In this document: in pieces, positions 44,462 through 55,179 of the stretch
Numbering within the stretch: the stretch's first letter is position 1
Layout: each line of letters begins with the position of its first letter
NCBI GenBank assembly: GCA_036362985.1
Contig: JAYGXS010000001.1
Location: 13,527,690-13,591,689 of the forward strand
Source: Ligula intestinalis
Taxonomy: Eukaryota > Platyhelminthes > Cestoda > Diphyllobothriidea > Diphyllobothriidae
Direction: 5' to 3'
Length of the DNA stretch: 64,000 nucleotides
The notes under the pieces: model-generated
The model's database searches: none
What the model saw: only the letters and a program-made list of their open reading frames with translations
What the model was told of the DNA's origin: nothing
Made by a program: the position numbers and the translations under genes

Positions 44462-44681
44462 CTAGAGTTTTTCACACTTGGGTCAACTCAAATTAAGCAA
44501 ATCTGCCAAACCAACTTAATAAATAAGTCAGCCTAGTAGTCATTCTGGTGGATTTTAGATGATTGCTTAGGAAATCCTGCTTGGGCAGTCAACTTTCTCC
44601 CATATTGGTGGATTCCATATGAGCGAAAAGTTGAGCGGGTAATATCGATCCAAGTGTGATTAAACTCATGGCGTAAAGCGG

Positions 44682-44760
44682 GCGTTTGCAGACTAGCGGT
44701 AGAGAATTAGCCTCCGGTAAAGGCTTTCTCTGAGGCGCGGGTTCAAATCCCGCCAAATGC
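44682..44760 (+). tRNA. tRNA-like head of SINE, unit 2 (not a working tRNA)
   Basis: Almost identical to unit 1: GCGTTTG with CAAATGC at the ends, the same anticodon arm around CCGGTAA, and the same T arm. D-arm region ACTAGCGGTAGAGA has drifted further. Confidence 0.5.
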
Positions 44761-44837
44761 CTATATTTTTTCAAATTTGGCTCAACTCAAATTAAGCAAA
44801 TCTGCCAAACCAACTTAATAACCATGTACATTATTAA

Positions 44838-46040
44838 CTAGCGTGGAAGCGCGGCTTTGCCTTGGGCTTCCTTACACGTTGTTTTCCCTTACGTAGGGCA
44901 AAGGAAGGCAAACCGTACATGGGAACCTCTTTAAGTGATTATGAAGTAGAAGGTGAGAAGGTCGGAATTTCTGAGGTCGTTTTGATTCGATGAATAGTAT
45001 GTGTATGCTCAATAGGAGTAATTGCGCAGAAAGTAGCGACGGAAAATCTTATGAATGGTGTGTCTCATAAATCCTTTGCAGTCTATCGTCCCTTCTTCTC
45101 AAGACAATATCCATGTTGCCATGCTGCGTATCTGACATGATGACGGCCACCTCATTGCATGTGAGAGCATTTAATTTCCGTTGCTGTTCTCCGCGAGGGC
45201 ATTTATCGGCATCTTTGACAACGGCTAAATCAAGGGAAGCATGCATCTCCAGGGCGAACTTGAAACTGTTAACGTAGCTGTTGCGCTGGTGTAGCATGTC
45301 TTGAAGGGACAATATTATGTGATGCCTTAAGCCTGGGTAAACTTAGGATCGGCTTTGAGCCTGAAGGTTGATGTCTTCTACGAAGTATATTTGTAGGAAT
45401 TTCGGCTCACCGTCAGGAGGAGGAAGTAACGATCCAATTCGGTGGAAAAGTTGGCCTTTCACCTTAAAGATAGGCATAAATCCAACTTTACGAACAATTT
45501 GGGCACCAAAGGATGTCATTTGAAATGCCCCGTTGCATTTTTTAATACTAGAAAGAAAATTTTTCGAGTCGTCGGTATTACCAGCAAGCAATGTTTGAAG
45601 TATTTCTGGCGGTGGGGGGAAGTTATTCTGTAGAACTTTGCCGTTGGAACAGCACATGCCGATCGTCTCACCAGTCCATTTTTTCACCTGACAGTGTCCG
45701 CAACCTTCTACCATCTTCCCAATAAAAAAATTTAAATCTTCCGCATAACCAAGACTTGGGTTGTAATTGAGTGATGCTTTGTTCCACACCTGAGCATTTA
45801 TGGAAGCAACCAACGGGCCAGAGTCGCCATATTTAATAAGGTAAGAAAGTCGTCGGACTTCAAGAAAAGTCGAACTTTTCCCAATCCTGGCCCGTCTTCC
45901 TTCAACAAACTGATCCTAATTGAACTATTCAAGTTAATTATTTTTTGTGTATCACATAAATTCGATGAACAAAATAAAAGCTCCACATTTGCGCTTAAAT
46001 ACATATTGCAATGGTTTTTGTAACAGTCCAATTGAGAACT
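44838..46040 (-). mobile_element. Helitron, internally deleted
   Basis: In - strand orientation: the N-terminal Helitron protein region (45813 to 45049), followed directly by a 3' end at 44838-44871. That end is a hairpin GGAAGC...GCTTCC then a short gap, CTAG at 44838-44841, and T as the next base outside. Helitrons typically end in a hairpin plus CTRR and insert before T. The Rep catalytic centre and helicase are missing, so it cannot move by itself. The 5' end was not located. Confidence 0.75.
45049..45813 (-). pseudogene. Helitron N-terminal (helicase-like) domain
   Basis: Two open pieces in one frame separated by a single TAA near 45344. The first reads CCSNGKVLQNNFPPPPEILQ, TLLAGNTDDSKNF, FQMTSFGAQI, KVKGQLFHRIGSLLPP and EPKFLQIYFVED. 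The second reads LQDMLHQRNSYVNSFKFA, ADKCPRGEQQRKLNALTCNE, VAVIM and DIVLRRRDDRLQRIYETHHS. This is the conserved N-terminal region of Helitron Rep-helicase proteins. It ends where YDPLQYPLLFP would be expected. Confidence 0.85.
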
Positions 46041-46076
46041 TTTTAAGGAAACTAAACCGAAGAGTTCTATTACACA

Positions 46077-46276
46077 CTAGCGCGGAAGCCCAGCTTCGCC
46101 TTGGGCTTCCTTACCTGTTGTTGTCCCTTTATATAGGCAAACCGTATATGAGAACCTCTTAAAATGATTATGAAGAAAAAGGTGAGTAGGTCGGAATTTC
46201 TGAGGTCGTTTTGACTCGACGAAAAGTATGTGTGTGCTCAGAAGGAGTTATTGCGCAGAAAGTAGCGACGGAAAAA
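46077..46276 (-). mobile_element. Second Helitron 3' end
   Basis: CTAG at 46077-46080, then a perfect hairpin at 46084-46110 (GGAAGCCC with GGGCTTCC). About 165 bases follow that match 44872-45043 of the neighbouring Helitron. Same orientation. Beyond about 46276 the match stops. It may be a separate non-autonomous copy sitting at the 5' side of the first. Confidence 0.72.
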
Positions 46277-46939
46277 CGTGAAATAACTGAAAATATTGTT
46301 CAAATGTGTAAGTCCAACGGCTGCATGAATTTTGCTTAATCATGAAAATTACGATATTTACAGTGGCTAAGTCCTGCTTGATCTCATTGAGCGTTATTCA
46401 GGAGGACGTTATTCAGGAGGACGAAGGATAGGAAAGGAGAAGTGAAGAACCACAAGTTTAAGTGGAAATCTGGACGTGTGGATCTCATAGAGTGGCTGTT
46501 TTTATCTTATAAAAGAAAACCTAACAGGCAGTAAAATAAGAGTAAAAAAGTATGTTTGCGGCGAAAAGGCGTAAGTTTACGCACGAGAAGAGCAGAATTT
46601 TGAAAGAATTAGTAAAGCAGAATTTTGGAAAAATAAGTAAATTTATTAAATAACTTCAAAAATAATGGGCAAAACGCGATTATGTGGAAACTGTGAGGAA
46701 AGAACCATAAAAGAGTAGAGTTTTTCACCACCAAAAGGGACAGTCACGGACATTAAAATAGTAATGAAAAATACGTGTACGGGGAAAACTGTATGGCAGG
46801 AAACAAGGGGTAGCATTCTGAGCGACGGCAGAGGTACATGAGATATAGTCACACGAAGGTAGTAATGCGTAACTTAAGGTAAGGAAAGGTAGAGTCGACA
46901 CACTTATGCTTCCGGATAAACAACATTTCTCGTAACCCC

Positions 46940-47400
46940 GTTAGGTGCCAAGCCGTAAAAATTCCTTTGCCAGCATAACTCGAGATATTGCAACGCAGAG
47001 GAGACTGTGGGAAAAAAGCACGATTTTCCAACCGTCGTTTACATCCACCGTAATAGTGACCACGTTTTCTTTTTGGATGTGCCTGGTGGAACTGGCAAAC
47101 TTTGTCACTAAGTTGATTTGGCTGAACTGAGCAAAGAAAGCCAAATTGTTTTGGCTGTTGCATCGGCTGGTGTAGCAGTGACGTTACTTCCTGGTGGCAA
47201 ACTGCTCACAGTACCTTCAAGATTCCTCAGAGGTTGCGAGATGGTGGTACCGCAACATGCCAAGGAAGCAGAAGTAGAGGCTCATCTGAATTGTTGAAAC
47301 AATGATCAGCTATTATTTGGGATGAGTGTACCGTGGCAAATAGAATTGCACTCTATTCCCTCAACCGACTGACTCTTTGTTTTACCTCAGGAAGGATAAG
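46940..47400 (+). pseudogene. Helitron Pif1-type helicase fragment
   Basis: On the + strand: VVYIHRNSDHVFFLDVPGGT then GK (Walker A), LAELSKESQIVLAVASAGVA, VTLLPGGKLL and, after breaks, SAIIWDECTVANRIALYSLN (Walker B). This is the start of the Helitron helicase domain. Orientation is opposite to the N-terminal piece at 45 kb, so it belongs to another copy or was inverted. Stops at several points. Confidence 0.78.
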
Positions 47401-50220
47401 CAGCTAGCCCACCGCTGGACGAAGCCTTTTTTGTCATTCATAGAAGGAACTCTGCTTTACCCCCCCCGCGAGCTTTGGTTTCAGGAAAAATAACAATGGG
47501 GCTGGTATTCATCATATCTTTCAATCAGCGTATTTGGAGTAAATGACAGAAACCTCTGCGTAGTCTAGTAGTTCAACAGTATTTGTTGTCAATAGTTTCT
47601 GTATTTGCTACTAGCCTGAAGAAAGTTCCCGTGTGACGATGCCTTCGGTTGGCGTTTCTGTAAATAACTGCGATCAGACGAGGTCTGCCAATGGACACGC
47701 TGACTTCATGGTTTCCGTATTCCCCACTCCGCAGTGGTGAGCGGCTGCGGACACTGACATTAGTTCCGATGGAAGCAAACCGACGATTGCCTAGTTAGGA
47801 AAAAACGACGCGATCACTGAAACATAGCCTTAACTTTTGGATCCTTGCTCCAATCCACCACGCTGAAGAGTTTCAGACTCGGACACAGACTAACGAGCGA
47901 TAATCGTGTAATGTACGACTGCCAACGTTGAATGAAAGATCTGCTATTTAAAGTAGGCTCATGGCTGCGTGAAGAAGCGGGCTATTAGTAGGGCACCTCT
48001 GGAACTCGCAACAACGTCCCCGGTGACTGTCTTTTATGCTGGATGTGAGTGAGAATCCAAAAGGTCAGACCACTCAGAGCCATGTTTAAGCAACCGCCTC
48101 TTCTTTCTTTGAATGACAGATGTGATCAAGTTCCGCTGCTAACGTTATATAACTTCTAGTTCAAGTTTTGGTTGACACCTATTTAGTTTCTTTTGATTTT
48201 CCCCTGCGGGTTCTGATTGTCGTTTAAGTTGTTCGATTAAGCTTCGATTCTTTCCGAAAAAGTTCAAATTTAGTTGATCTTTTCAAAGATCAGAAATTTT
48301 CCCTTTTTAATACGCATAATTTTGCCGACAGTTGCTTTTCACACTAACATTTAGACAACTGTAACTGTGGGAGCTTCTGAAGGCATGCTGTGCAGTGTGG
48401 CCTACCAGTTATAAACGCATTCAAAAATTTACGAAAAAATTAAGCTCCATTTCAGCATTGCGCAAATGTAGACGTTTTTTGAGTGAATTTTGAGAAAGAT
48501 GAAAATCGTTTAACCAAGTAATAGGTGGATTAAATCGCATACTTATGACATACTGACAACGTCTGTACGAAAGTGGTCAGTAATTTCCAAAGTTAAACTT
48601 CAAGAAAGGAAAGATTTCCATAGCATATTTAGGGCTGGAATTTTTTCACAAAACCGTGATATGATAGAGATTTTAAAAAATTTGTCAGTGCAAATTAAAT
48701 TTCCTGTGACTTATTTGAGCCGTGTTTTGGAAAAACATGAGCAATGCCGATAACATGCCTTGAAAATAGTGAGGAATTTAGTTTTGCTTCGGTGCTAGTA
48801 CATACAAAATATATCGGCAAATTTAGAATTAACACATTGGGTGAGTCATCTTTAACGAAAAATCTTACAGTATTAATAAATTTACTGCAAAGACATTGTG
48901 TACTGTCAAAGACTAAATGTCAAGAAAAGCACGCGTGTCGACTGCATTAGCGGACGCAGTGAAAATCGATAGATCAGCTGCACCTTGATTCAGTCTTGCT
49001 TTTTTCCCAAGTGAGATTGAAGCCCACGTCCGGAAAAAGCTTTCATTTTAATGTCAATATGCAGATGTTAACGAGCTACGTAAATTTCACGCTCGATTTT
49101 AAGCATAAGTACAAGCCCAGATTAAAATAAAAATGCGCAGTTCGATCACACGTTTATGCGTCTCTACGCCAACTCCGAAGAACATAATCTACAGCATTTA
49201 TCAAAATTAAAATAACCTTGTTAAAATTTGTCCGCGTAGGCGTAAAGTCCCGGAAAAAAGAGATATGCGTGCTTTTCCCCCATTAACTCGTGCGCATAGA
49301 GCGTACGACATGTAAGTCCTGGGCTGCAACGTCAAAAGCCTGACCGGAGAGATGTTCTCCCAAATAATCTGGGAGGTTTGGTCACATTTAGTCTTGCAGT
49401 ACATTTCAGTCATAGAGTTACATGCTTGCCACGTGGCTACATTCGGGTCAAACTTAGAAAAACTCGGAGATTCGCTTTTCTTGATGTCGCCTAATGAGGA
49501 GTGACCCGAAATAAGCACAGCCGCAGACGTGCCCTCCCAAGAAATGTTACCTGAAATTCTAAATTGCGTTTCTTTGATTAGAAAAGGTCACTAAACTAAC
49601 GTCATTTTTCCTAAAGGGGTCGCGGGTAGCTGCACTTGACTGAAGTATGAGGCCAGATCAGGGTACGACGGGCGTTATTCATGTTGTGCTCCCACAGCAA
49701 AGGCTGAAATTGAGAGAGGGTGGCGTAGTGGCACGCGTAGGGGCTGAGTAACGCTGCAGCAGCTATCTGCGCCCGATCCCGTCTCCTGTCTTCTTGCATT
49801 CGTCATCTCACCAGGCGCAGGTGGATGAGGGAAATGGAAATGCGATAGATGCAGCGATAGTCTACTGCCACTCAAAACGCATCCACGGACCAGTAACCTG
49901 TGAACGGGAACCACCCGCCATGCGGGTGACATCGCCCCGATTTCCAGTATAAGACGTTGAGGATGAGCTTGAAGGTTGGTTTGTGTTTACTTTAGGGTTA
50001 TGGCTACAGTTTATATGTACTCAGAAGAAGCTACTTGGACTTCTGTTTGGGATTTAGTGTCCTCAACCATCAAAAGAGACAATCGCAGATAAGGGCCAAA
50101 CTTAAGGGAAAAGTTGGGTTTAAAGTTAGCGCTACGGTTAAGGCTTACCGCGGATTTTGTGTAATGGTTAGGAAATGAGAATATTTACTTTTTCTGGAAA
50201 AATGAGCAGTACAACTTTTG
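47400..50220. other. Spacer, no gene recognised
   Basis: Mostly AT-rich. 49.64-49.94 kb is GC-richer and shares CCAGATCAGGGTACGACGGG-like sequence with 40.97 kb. 50.04-50.14 kb has a reversed telomere-like tract. A - strand frame at 49207-49518 is not recognisable. Confidence 0.4.
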
Positions 50221-50224
50221 TAAA

Positions 50225-51240
50225 GAAGACGACTCGATCGCTGGGACAATATGTTTGTTCGCCTGACATTTCGAGGTCCGTCTTGGAAACACAGTGAACC
50301 TGCAGAAAAAGAATTGCAGAAGTACGATACCTTCGACGGGTGTTCAGAGATAATGGCTACCCGCCCAATTTTGTCAACTGGTGCTTGCGAAAACGAGATG
50401 GCTAGCAAAGTCGCACTGACCCCAAAATAAGGCGAGCGATCCCGTTCGTCAAAAACGTATCGAAGGCTGTTAGCCGGTTTCTCGCCAAATTTGGAGTTCG
50501 AGTCGCACACAGGCCAGAGGCAAGCATAAGGCGTCAGATAATGAAACCAAAAAACCACTGCCACGACAAAAACCATCTGAATTCGTCTACACTATCTGGT
50601 GCAGTTGCGGACAAAGCAACTTCGTCGGAGAAACTTGCAGACTTCTCAAGAAGCGAATTGCCAAACACGTCGCAGCAATACGGTGAAATGATGCCAATTA
50701 TCCAGTTTCGGCTCATTTGACGAGACCTGGACACACATTCAAATTTGATGAAGTCAAAATTCTGGCAAGAGTTGACAATCGGGTGAGCCGAGAACTACAT
50801 GAGTCATGGTTCACGGGCCCTTATTCCTTAAAAAGTGCAACGATTTACTCAATCCATATTCGGTGCTGAGGCTAAATTTGGCCAAATAAAGTCGTTACTT
50901 GGGGAATGGACAGGTCATTGCGTCATCTTTCGCAAACACCAGAGATCCAGATGGTCGAGCAATCCCCACTTCCGAGTCCACCACGCGCGATGAAAGTTCA
51001 GCCGGTCAAAGCCCGCATGCCGTTTAACAAATTTTAAACATACAGGAAAGCAATAACCGTTAATTGCCATTTAATATTTGCATAAATGACTATTTTCTGT
51101 AAATAATGCAACTTCCTTCACATGTATCTGCCGTTTCTGCTACTATTTTCAGCTCATGCCTCTGATGAAGATTCCACGATTGATGATGAAACGTCAAGCG
51201 AAAAGACGTTTTGTCCCAGCGATCGAGTCGTCTTCTTCTC
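50225..51240 (+). mobile_element. PLE with perfect 23-bp inverted ends
   Basis: 50225-50247 (GAAGACGACTCGATCGCTGG plus GAC) is the exact reverse complement of 51213-51235. Inside, on the + strand: the end of the reverse transcriptase (from about 50300), a GIY-YIG domain (about 50575-50820), and a 3' untranslated part. A hammerhead-like motif with both boxes intact follows: CTGATGA at 51162-51168 and GAAACGTC at 51188-51195. It is 5'-truncated, with reversed terminal sequence joined at the left. Confidence 0.85.
50300..50820 (+). pseudogene. PLE RT end and GIY-YIG endonuclease (frameshifted)
   Basis: Reads AEVRYLRRVFRDNGYPPNFV, NWCLRKRDG, RAIPFVKNVSKAVSRFLAKF, GVRVAHRPEASIRRQIMKPK. After a shift: EFVYTIWCSCGQSNFVGETC, RLLKKRIAKHVAAIR, a stop, then AHLTRPGHTFKFDEVKILAR and RVSRELHESWFTGPYS. 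These are the thumb/linker and GIY-YIG domain in order. YVGET has become FVGET. Confidence 0.83.
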
Positions 51241-51289
51241 AATTTCTTCCCTGGACTAGCATGTTTGCTTGTATTAGCATACATTTTTT

Positions 51290-53360
51290 TTACTTTGGCC
51301 GACAGTTCCTATTCCAGTGTCCTATTTAGGTGGCCATATAAGTAATATCTTTTCGGTAATTATTGTGCAGTTTAATCCAGATATCAATTACAATTAAATG
51401 AGGATGCCATATTTGAACGAGCTTCCTTCGGCCGCATACCAAACGACACTGCAACAGATGCTTAGGCTCTAATTATGATATCGCTTAAGGCCACGAAAAT
51501 ATGCATGCATGATACATCGCATATTTTCATTTATTAATACTGCTTCTGAAGTATTTAGCAGGGTATACACTCATTGAAAATTTTTAAAAGCACTGTTTGA
51601 CGTTCTCCATGGTAGGAAGAAATATATGGCTGTTCATACAGAGAAAATATTGCGGTTTGCAGACCCGAAATATAAAATGCTGTTATACACTGCGGGTTGT
51701 ATTCAAAATTACTCGGAAATTGCGAGAAACATTTTCATATCAAAATTACCCTTCCATCAAGCATATTATTTTGAATAAGCCGTGAATTTCAAAAATGAAA
51801 GTACACTAACTAATACTTTTGTCGATTTTTTCTATAAGGTATACTTGAATTTACGGGTGCAACGTTAATCATAGGGAGAAATAAATACCGCATCAGTAGG
51901 TATTTTAACAGAATGCGATCAAAAAATGCGTTAAAATGCCGGCGTGACTAAAATATAATCATTCTTATGTTATATGTTGCATAAACAATATCATGACTTC
52001 CCTGAAATAGTCTTTCATAATCAAAACCATATATCTGCATTTTGGTTAATATTTTATGAGATAGATAGAATAGATTATGATGCATTCAAACGCCTCTCTG
52101 GTCCACGATATAGCAGAGTAAAACCCGGTGTAGGATGAATTTTTGCATAATTCCCTTTGAATATTCATCCACAATGCCTAAAGTTCAATGAAAAAATTAA
52201 AACCTGCAGATGTTTATCAGAGTATAATTCCGTTTATTGATAACCTGACGACTGACCAAATAATTACTCCTCAGAATTGGTCCAGAGTTAAGTAAAATCT
52301 TCTGTGGGTGATTGAAAGCCAGGTTACAAGCAAAGGAATGGAAAAATTGAGAGGGCAGATCACGTGCCCACTAAAGGAAGAGATAAGGTAACCTACAAGA
52401 TCAAGTAAGCTACCAAAAAAAAACTAATTCGGGCCGAATAAAGGAATGGAAGCCACCAGTATCGCAGGTGGCTGTGTCCTTAATCGCAGGAAACTAAGTG
52501 TTAAAGCTAAGAGTAGGGGTAGCAATAAAGTTGCCTTAGGTCTTGAAAGAAATAAACATCCTAGTATATTTACTTATGTAATTAAGAAGGCATAGTTATG
52601 TGTAGTACTGCCCCCGAAACTAAGAACTCTTATGTTCCTGTGGTTACTTTTAGTTTTATAAGTTTAAGTTTAGTTTTTAGTTTATTGTTCAATTTGTTAG
52701 TTTAGCTTTAGCTATAGTTTTAGGTAGCTTAATTTTATTTAAATGTAATTTTGTAAGCAACATACAGTTACATTCTGGCTTATCATAGTACATTATTTCT
52801 TCAAACGCCTTAGAGACCATTTTGAGTTTAAAAAATTGCAAAAGCCTGTCTTTCGTGTTTTTAAATCTCCAAATGTTGAACTATTTACACGCCTATTTGT
52901 AAGTGCTTCTATACAGTTCTCCTTTCCTATTGGTTGATTTTATCATTGTAATTATCTTACGCAAAGTTCTGGTTATTTAAATAAATATGGTTGACTAATT
53001 TCTGCTTTTATACCCTCCTTTTCAAATTTATGCATACTTTCTGAGATTTGGCCCAACCATAAAACTTAGTAGCACTTCTCCCATGAGACATAATCATACA
53101 GCGAGGTATGTCCGAGTACCTCGGGAAGCTTTATGTTTGCCAGGTTAGGATTATGTCGAGCGTTGAAATGGAGTGCAACTTTCGAGTTAGGTTAAATGCA
53201 AAATGGTTAGTGCCACCCCCTGGTTGCATAGAATGCGGTTCACACTAGCGTGCTTCATCTCATTTCCGCCAGATATGTTTCGGTAAGAAAAACCAACTTC
53301 AATTTGCTTTTTGGAGATGGAGAGGGGCTGCAAAAGAACCTGTTTTTCAGCTAAAGTGTT
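51290..53360. other. AT-rich spacer
   Basis: About 2 kb without recognisable genes. 52.63-52.75 kb is a low-complexity stretch built from TTTAGTTTTA-like words. Confidence 0.5.
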
Positions 53361-53361
53361 C

Positions 53362-53850
53362 TCCAGTGATCACATTGCCTGTTTTAATTTCACAATGCAC
53401 TTGAGGAACTACTTGTGTTAGGAAGGATGCTTTGTGTTTTTGACAGCTGGAAACCCGCTGCAGGTTAAGGGTCTCCAACGCGGAGGTGAATCATGTTGTC
53501 GCGAAATGTGTGAATGGCAAACACTAAACATCGCGTTCTACATCCTTCTGTCATTCTGAACACGGGCAGGACAGTTTATTTTACTGACGTAGAACCTGCT
53601 TCAGAAACATACTTTGTACGAGGCTTGCAAGAACATGTTTAGAGGTTTTGCCTGCGACTAATGTCGTCTCGGGTCAGCGGACGTGTAAGGAATTTCACCG
53701 CTGTTTCTAGTCGTCAGCCAGCCAGGAGATGGTCTGTATTTACTGCACGTTCCTTGTTTAAAAAGCAAAGGCATCTAGTTGGTGGCAGCACAACCAAAAC
53801 ATCCTTTAGGGAGGGTGTGGACAATTTGTTAAGAATGAGAAGATTCATTC
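53362..53850 (+). repeat. Repeated block with conserved open frame, copy 2
   Basis: Matches 28765-29240. Frame 53661-53915 starts ATG and reads SGRVRNFTAVSSRQPARRWS, then VFTARSLFKKQRHLVGGST and TKTSFREGVDNLLRMRR before running into the inverted PLE end. No stop in the shared part. Family unknown. Confidence 0.45.
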
Positions 53851-54345
53851 GATGGAAGGAAAAGATTATTTGCCCGACGTTTCGGATTCCGTGGAGAACT
53901 TGTAATCATTGGTAACCATAGAATAGTGTGAGACATGCAGAAATTAGGTTGATATATACATAGATTGCATGGTATTTATAGTTCATAGCGGCCACCCCCA
54001 TGCGAACTGTAACTGAAAGCTCCGGTCATCCCCGCGGGGTGGGGGGGGGGGGGGGGGGGGGGCTGTGGTGAGGGCTGGGCCGTTCGCTTTAGAGTCACTA
54101 ATTTCCGTGGTTTCGTTGTCCGTGTTGGATGCGGACTTGATATTTGCGCGAAAATTATATTCGCTGTCTTTGGAGATGTAGTTAGGGACGTGATTGATTG
54201 CTCTGCCAAGGAAATGTCTCAATACGGAGAATGAGAACGGCAGATCGTTGCGCTTGTTGAGAGACCGGAGGCCTGAAAACTATAGCTCAAGTAGCTCTCG
54301 GTTGTCGCCGCTTGGGATGGTTTTGGTTGCGTTAAGCTTAAAAAT
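53837..54345 (-). mobile_element. PLE 3' fragment (lineage A)
   Basis: The reversed hammerhead-like end has GACGTTTC at 53876-53883 and GGTTACCAATGATTAC further in. The complement then gives the decayed C-terminal coding tail (SASNTDNETTEISDSKAN), like the copy at 29.7 kb. Interrupted by a long G tract at 54041-54062. Confidence 0.68.
54036..54062 (+). repeat. Homopolymer of 22 G
   Basis: GGGGT followed by 22 consecutive G (54041-54062), inside the PLE remnant. Long G runs are prone to slippage and to sequencing or assembly error, so the exact length is uncertain. Confidence 0.9.
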
Positions 54346-54459
54346 ATGTGCAGAAATTTGCTTGTTCCTAAATGCTCCCGTAGGAGTAAAATTACATTCG
54401 GCTGCCTACCTCATTAAATCTGAGGCTAAGCTACATCCCGAGAGTCTTACAGCAGTAAA

Positions 54460-55150
54460 GTAAACAGAGTGGACAAATAAACATGCCACCAAGAATGATA
54501 TAACCCACTTTTTGTCTGCATACTTGAGCAGTTTTCACTATATATTTGTTTACGTTTGGTCAAGTTTTATAATTGCAAATACATAACAAAATGATAGAAC
54601 GTCTACTAAAATCTTGCGAAAATTCATAACATTCTGCCTCTTTCATTTCAAGTTTTCCTTTTCGTTCATACACACCTGGCCATGTTTTGTATACAGCTTG
54701 ACAGAGCAAAATAACGGCATATCGCCGGTATTCATATCTATACTTGTTTACGGTCTTTTCATTCGTTTTAGTAAAACAAGCTACAGTTGTGGAAGTGTGG
54801 TACATAACTTTATGGTACAATATGCATTAAATTTGCATTGGTGAATCCACGCTTGCTTTTTCCGAAACAAAAATGATTTCTCATATCTGCATTTATCTCA
54901 AAACGAAATTTTCAGTTTTTCTAAAGAAGTGTAGGTAAAACCGTTCTGGATTCCATTAGTGTTCTATAATAGCAAAATAGGCATAAACAAGGCACTTTGT
55001 TCTGCAACGTTTATTAGTGTAAGACGTTCCTTGGATATTCAGTACTCCCACGCTTTATATCAAAATTCTGATTGAAAGTATTTCCTAGTAAACAACCTTT
55101 TTGACTTCAAGTCAATGTAATGAACAAAATAAACAGCCGTTAATGCGTGC
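54460..55150. other. Spacer, nothing recognised
   Basis: AT-rich; no supported feature. Confidence 0.5.
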
Positions 55151-55179
55151 TAAATCATTCTGTCAAATTTTGATCTTCG

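Larger units (their letters stand above)
44336..44820 (+). mobile_element. Dimeric tRNA-derived SINE (family S1) with 12-bp target duplication
   Basis: Flanked by ACCATGTACATT at 44324-44335 and again at 44821-44832, a perfect 12-base duplication. Inside are two tRNA-like units (44383-44461 and 44682-44760) 299 bases apart, with one body between and the start of a second body at the end. The tRNA-like part is therefore present twice. Bases 44334-44372 are the reverse complement of 44454-44492 (38 of 39), so the left end also carries an inverted snippet. Confidence 0.82.
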
